Assembly: GCA_937920275.1 (NCBI GenBank) | Contig: CALGVD010000122.1 | Span: 1-64,000 of the forward strand | DNA: 64,000 nucleotides | Direction of reading: 5' to 3' | Source: an uncultured Pseudomonadota bacterium | GTDB lineage: Bacteria; Pseudomonadota; Gammaproteobacteria; Steroidobacterales; Steroidobacteraceae | Part shown: one piece after another, positions 61,617 to 64,000 of the stretch | Position numbering within the stretch: position 1 is the stretch's first letter | Layout of the letters: every line of letters begins with the position of its first letter | Program-made: the position numbers and the translations under genes | Notes under the pieces: model-generated | What the model was told of the DNA's origin: nothing | Databases searched by the model: none | What the model saw: only the letters and a program-made list of their open reading frames with translations

Positions 61617-63209
61617 TTACGGCGTGATCAGGGGCAGGCTCGTGCAAGCAGACCCGGTGGCGCCGAAGTTCGCCGTCGCCGAATTGCAAGACCAGCCGGC
61701 GAACCAGGTGTCCGCCGGATCCTTCACCGCACCGACATAGGTGGTGGTGTCGAAGCGTGAGTCGACCGTCTTCGGGTCGGTCGCGGTCCGCGCCGTCTCG
61801 TTCGCACCGTTGATGAAAGTGTTCGACAGCGTCGCGGTGAACGCCGAGGAGTTGTTGTTGCCCGCGACGTTGAAGGCTGCATCAGCCTGCGCCGCAGTCA
61901 CCCCGCTACCCTCGACGAAGGGCGTCGGTCCCGTCTGCATCACCACCGACTTGAACACCGGCGCGCCGACCTTATCAACCGCTGCGTTCGTCGTGAGGAT
62001 GTTGGCGCCGGACAGGCGAAGACCGGCGATGGGGGTCGTCACCACGCCGTTCACCAACGCGGCATCGGCTTGACCACGGAACAGCATCGCTGCCTTGTTA
62101 CCGGTCGACGGGTTGCGATGGACGAAGGTGAAGTTCGCGAGCTTCATGAAGGTGCGCGGTGTCTGATCTTCAAGGGCATTGGCGCTGTCGAGTTCGATCA
62201 TGGAGTCCGCGGCGCCCGAGGTCTTCTGTACGGCGATGACGTACTGCAGGACGCCCCGGAAGCCGGTGTCGAGATCGATGTTGTCGTCATCCGCGCCGGT
62301 CACGATGACCCGTCGAGCGTTGTGCGTACCGCCAAAGAACTCGAAGCCGTCGTCCGAGCTGTTGTGCGACTGGAAGAACTCGATGGTGGTACCCGAGCCG
62401 ACGCCGCCGGTGGTCAGCGCCTGCAGTTCCGAGTTGCCCGAGAGCACGAACCCTGAGTAGCGGATCTGCACATAACGCAGCGTGCCGCTGTTGTCGGTGG
62501 GGGTCGCGCCGCCGTAGATGGCGGGATCCACGGCACCCTCGACCTGGCGCTCGCAGTTCACGGAGCCCGGCGTCGCGCCCGGCGCGATCGTGCAATCGGT
62601 GATCGGTGCACGACCCGAGAGGACGACACCGCCCCACTGACCCTGTGAGTCGTCGGTCGCGAGACCGAGGACATTGTCACGGCTGGTGAAGATGATGGGC
62701 TGGGTCGCCGTGCCTGCCGCAGTGATGCGGTTGCCACGGTTGACATGCAACCAAGAAACGCCGACCGCGCCGTAGACGATGACGCCCGGCTGGATGGTCA
62801 GATTGACATTACAGGCCTTGCCGGCAGGGCTGCCGACGGCGGCGCCGCAGTCATCGCCGACATCGACGCGACCGCCGAGCGAATAGAGAAGACCGGCCAC
62901 ACGGGGCAGGTTGATGCTGCGGGTGATGCGCGCCGGAAGCTCGCAGTTGCGATAGGTTCCGGTCGTACCGGCGATGGTGCCACGGTCGGTGAGACCCGCG
63001 GGATCGTTGATGGTCGGGCAACCAGCGGCCGGGATCACCAGTGAAGGCGGCGGCGGCGGCGGCGGGGGCGGGGGCGGCGGCGCGGGGTTGTTGATGGTGA
63101 TGTTGCCGCCGCTGCCCGGCGAGGCGATCTCCTCGGCGCCGCAACCGGCGAGCACCGCAACCGAGGCGGCAAGGAAGAACAGATTGCGAGAAGTGGACGA
63201 ACCGTTCAT
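61617..63209 (-). CDS. Secreted lipoprotein of unknown function, receptor-linked
   Basis: A 530-residue lipoprotein: the signal peptide ends in the lipobox LAGC (Cys23), followed by a Gly/Asn-rich spacer and twelve consecutive prolines (residues 44-55). The remainder is rich in Gly, Thr, Asn and Val with recurrent short strands such as NLTIQPGVIVYGAV, QGQWGGVVLSGRAPI and SDDGFEFFGGTHNARRVIV, suggesting a repeat beta-solenoid fold; I recognise no enzyme motif. Several Cys pairs (CPT, NCELP, DDCG, CNVN) fit an oxidising compartment. GGAG precedes the ATG. It is first in the operon with the TonB receptor and probably works with it at the cell surface. Confidence 0.8.
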   Translation of the reverse strand: MNGSSTSRNLFFLAASVAVLAGCGAEEIASPGSGGNITINNPAPPPPPPPPPPPPSLVIPAAGCPTINDPAGLTDRGTIAGTTGTYRNCELPARITRSINLPRVAGLLYSLGGRVDVGDDCGAAVGSPAGKACNVNLTIQPGVIVYGAVGVSWLHVNRGNRITAAGTATQPIIFTSRDNVLGLATDDSQGQWGGVVLSGRAPITDCTIAPGATPGSVNCERQVEGAVDPAIYGGATPTDNSGTLRYVQIRYSGFVLSGNSELQALTTGGVGSGTTIEFFQSHNSSDDGFEFFGGTHNARRVIVTGADDDNIDLDTGFRGVLQYVIAVQKTSGAADSMIELDSANALEDQTPRTFMKLANFTFVHRNPSTGNKAAMLFRGQADAALVNGVVTTPIAGLRLSGANILTTNAAVDKVGAPVFKSVVMQTGPTPFVEGSGVTAAQADAAFNVAGNNNSSAFTATLSNTFINGANETARTATDPKTVDSRFDTTTYVGAVKDPADTWFAGWSCNSATANFGATGSACTSLPLITP

Positions 63210-63423
63210 GGGCTACTCCGTGGGGACCAGTCGATGCCGGGCCGGATGACGCGGCGGGGCGGGTAAGGGATCGGATGCGGCCGAACCCGACCGCTGACGG
63301 CAATCTAAGTGCAGGCCATGACACCGAGATGAACGCTTTGTGACATTTTGATGGCGGACGGTCGTTCGACAGGTCCGGCGCGCAGATGTCAACGATGACC
63401 CCATGCGGATTAGAATCCAGAGG
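63210..63423. other. Divergent regulatory region between lipoprotein and oxygenase genes
   Basis: A 214-base intergenic region with lower GC than its surroundings. It holds the PHO-box-like promoter for the minus-strand operon. For the oxygenase a TAGAAT at 63411-63416 lies very close to the first ATG, with no clear -35, so its promoter is not resolved. Confidence 0.5.
63302..63346 (-). promoter_or_regulatory. Candidate PHO box promoter of the lipoprotein-receptor operon
   Basis: On the minus strand three repeats, ATGTCAC (63346-63340), CGTTCAT (63335-63329) and GTGTCAT (63324-63318), are spaced exactly 11 bases apart. They resemble the PhoB half-site CTGTCAT. Ten bases after the last repeat is a -10 box TAGATT (63307-63302), with no separate -35, as in PhoB-activated promoters. 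The lipoprotein ATG is about 90 bases downstream. Confidence 0.65.
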
Positions 63424-64000
63424 ATGGAGCCGCAGATGGAAGAGACCCCCGAACTGCACCGTTGGGTGATCGCGCAGACCGAGGCGGGGCACGCGCCGGA
63501 TGCGCTGCTCACGCAGTTGATCGAACGCGGTTGGCCGGAAGATCGTGCGGTCGCCGTGTTGACGCGCGCGCTCGAGACACGCCTCGCCCAGTTGCGTGCC
63601 AAAGATCAGTTACGCGCCAAAGATCCGGCCTTGTCGGAGCGACCCGCAGGTGACGGGACGCCGCCTGCGCTGCAAGTGCCTCAACCCTTCGGTCTGACGG
63701 CGCCGCCTGTCGTGCGAGCGCTCGACCGCGAGGTCAAAGTGCTCTTCACCCTGCCCCATCCGCGGGTGATCCTGTTCGGCGGATTGCTGAGCAACACGGA
63801 ATGCGACGAATTGGTCACCCTGTCACGCAGTCGCATGAGCGCGTCGCAGGTGGTCGACAACGACACCGGCGGGGAGACGGCCCACGAGGGACGCACCAGT
63901 TCAGGTTTCGGTTTCGCGCGCGCTGCGACGCCGCTCATCGACCGTATCGAGCGGCGCATCGCCGCGTTGCTCAAGTGGCCGCGCGACCAAGGCGAGGGTC
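63424..64000 (+). CDS. 2-oxoglutarate/Fe(II) oxygenase, prolyl 4-hydroxylase-like (cut by window end)
   Basis: The first 192 codons are present. After a helical N-terminal region (about residues 8-60, with two LRAKD copies) the sequence PRVILFGGLLSNTECDELVT starts a prolyl-4-hydroxylase alpha-subunit-type domain. VVDNDTGGETAHEGRTSSGF and RIERRIAALLKWPRDQGEG continue it. The Fe-binding HxD...H residues would lie beyond 64000, so activity cannot be judged. ATG 63424 or 63436 could be the start; AGAGG lies just before. It is divergent from the lipoprotein operon. The natural substrate is unknown. Confidence 0.82.
   Translation, partial: MEPQMEETPELHRWVIAQTEAGHAPDALLTQLIERGWPEDRAVAVLTRALETRLAQLRAKDQLRAKDPALSERPAGDGTPPALQVPQPFGLTAPPVVRALDREVKVLFTLPHPRVILFGGLLSNTECDELVTLSRSRMSASQVVDNDTGGETAHEGRTSSGFGFARAATPLIDRIERRIAALLKWPRDQGEG

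Overview
The window is high-GC, gene-dense housekeeping DNA from a gammaproteobacterium. The rpsB-to-tilS order uses the Pseudomonas-type uppS-cdsA-dxr arrangement. An rpoE-rseA-rseB stress locus, lipid A genes, glnD, dapC/dapD and a TonB-dependent receptor are also present. Together with an SDHAF4-type succinate dehydrogenase assembly factor, this suggests a Xanthomonadales, Nevskiales or Steroidobacterales relative, but the genus cannot be fixed from the sequence alone. No tRNA, rRNA, CRISPR array, insertion sequence or prophage gene was seen.

Layout. 1-9181 (minus strand): lepA-lepB-rnc-era-recO-pdxJ-exonuclease-rlmD-nagZ, with nagZ cut by the window edge. 9270-11972 (minus): rpoE-rseA-rseB-glutaredoxin. 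11973-12361: the largest gap, holding a candidate sigma-E promoter and a small doubtful ORF. 12362-16242 (minus): SDHAF4-sdhC-sdhD-sdhA-sdhB-sdhE, with ygfZ divergent on the plus strand. 17318-22633 (minus): a recJ-linked conserved gene, recJ, prfB (programmed frameshift) and lysS. 22654-25089: Mth938-type gene (+), surE-pcm (-), Smr gene (+). 25120-53145: an unbroken run of 28 minus-strand genes, rpsB-tsf-pyrH-frr-uppS-cdsA-dxr-rseP-bamA-skp-lpxD-fabZ-lpxA-lpxB-rnhB-dnaE-accA-tilS-pyrG-kdsA-eno-ftsB-ispD-ispF-truD-crotonase, covering translation, envelope lipid and protein assembly, isoprenoids and replication. 53375-58857 (+): map-glnD-dapC-dapD. 58866-63209 (-): a lipoprotein and a TonB-dependent receptor. 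63424-64000 (+): a 2OG-Fe(II) oxygenase, cut by the window end.

Genes are packed very tightly. About 25 junctions use a 4-base overlap of the NTGA type (start codon overlapping the previous stop), and several of these fix GTG or TTG start codons. Long ORFs opposite dnaE, lysS, lepA, eno, sdhA and rpsB are shadows of GC-rich codon use and are not annotated.

The most notable accessory element is the lipoprotein/TonB-receptor pair at 58866-63209. Its promoter region carries three 7-bp repeats at exact 11-bp spacing, ending 10 bp before a -10 box. This is the architecture of a PhoB-activated promoter, so the pair is probably an outer-membrane uptake system induced by phosphate limitation, with an unknown substrate. 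Other points of interest are the roughly 100-residue basic tail on ribosomal protein S2, the overlapping divergent rpsB/map promoters with a palindrome over the rpsB -35, and two Sdh assembly factors in one operon.
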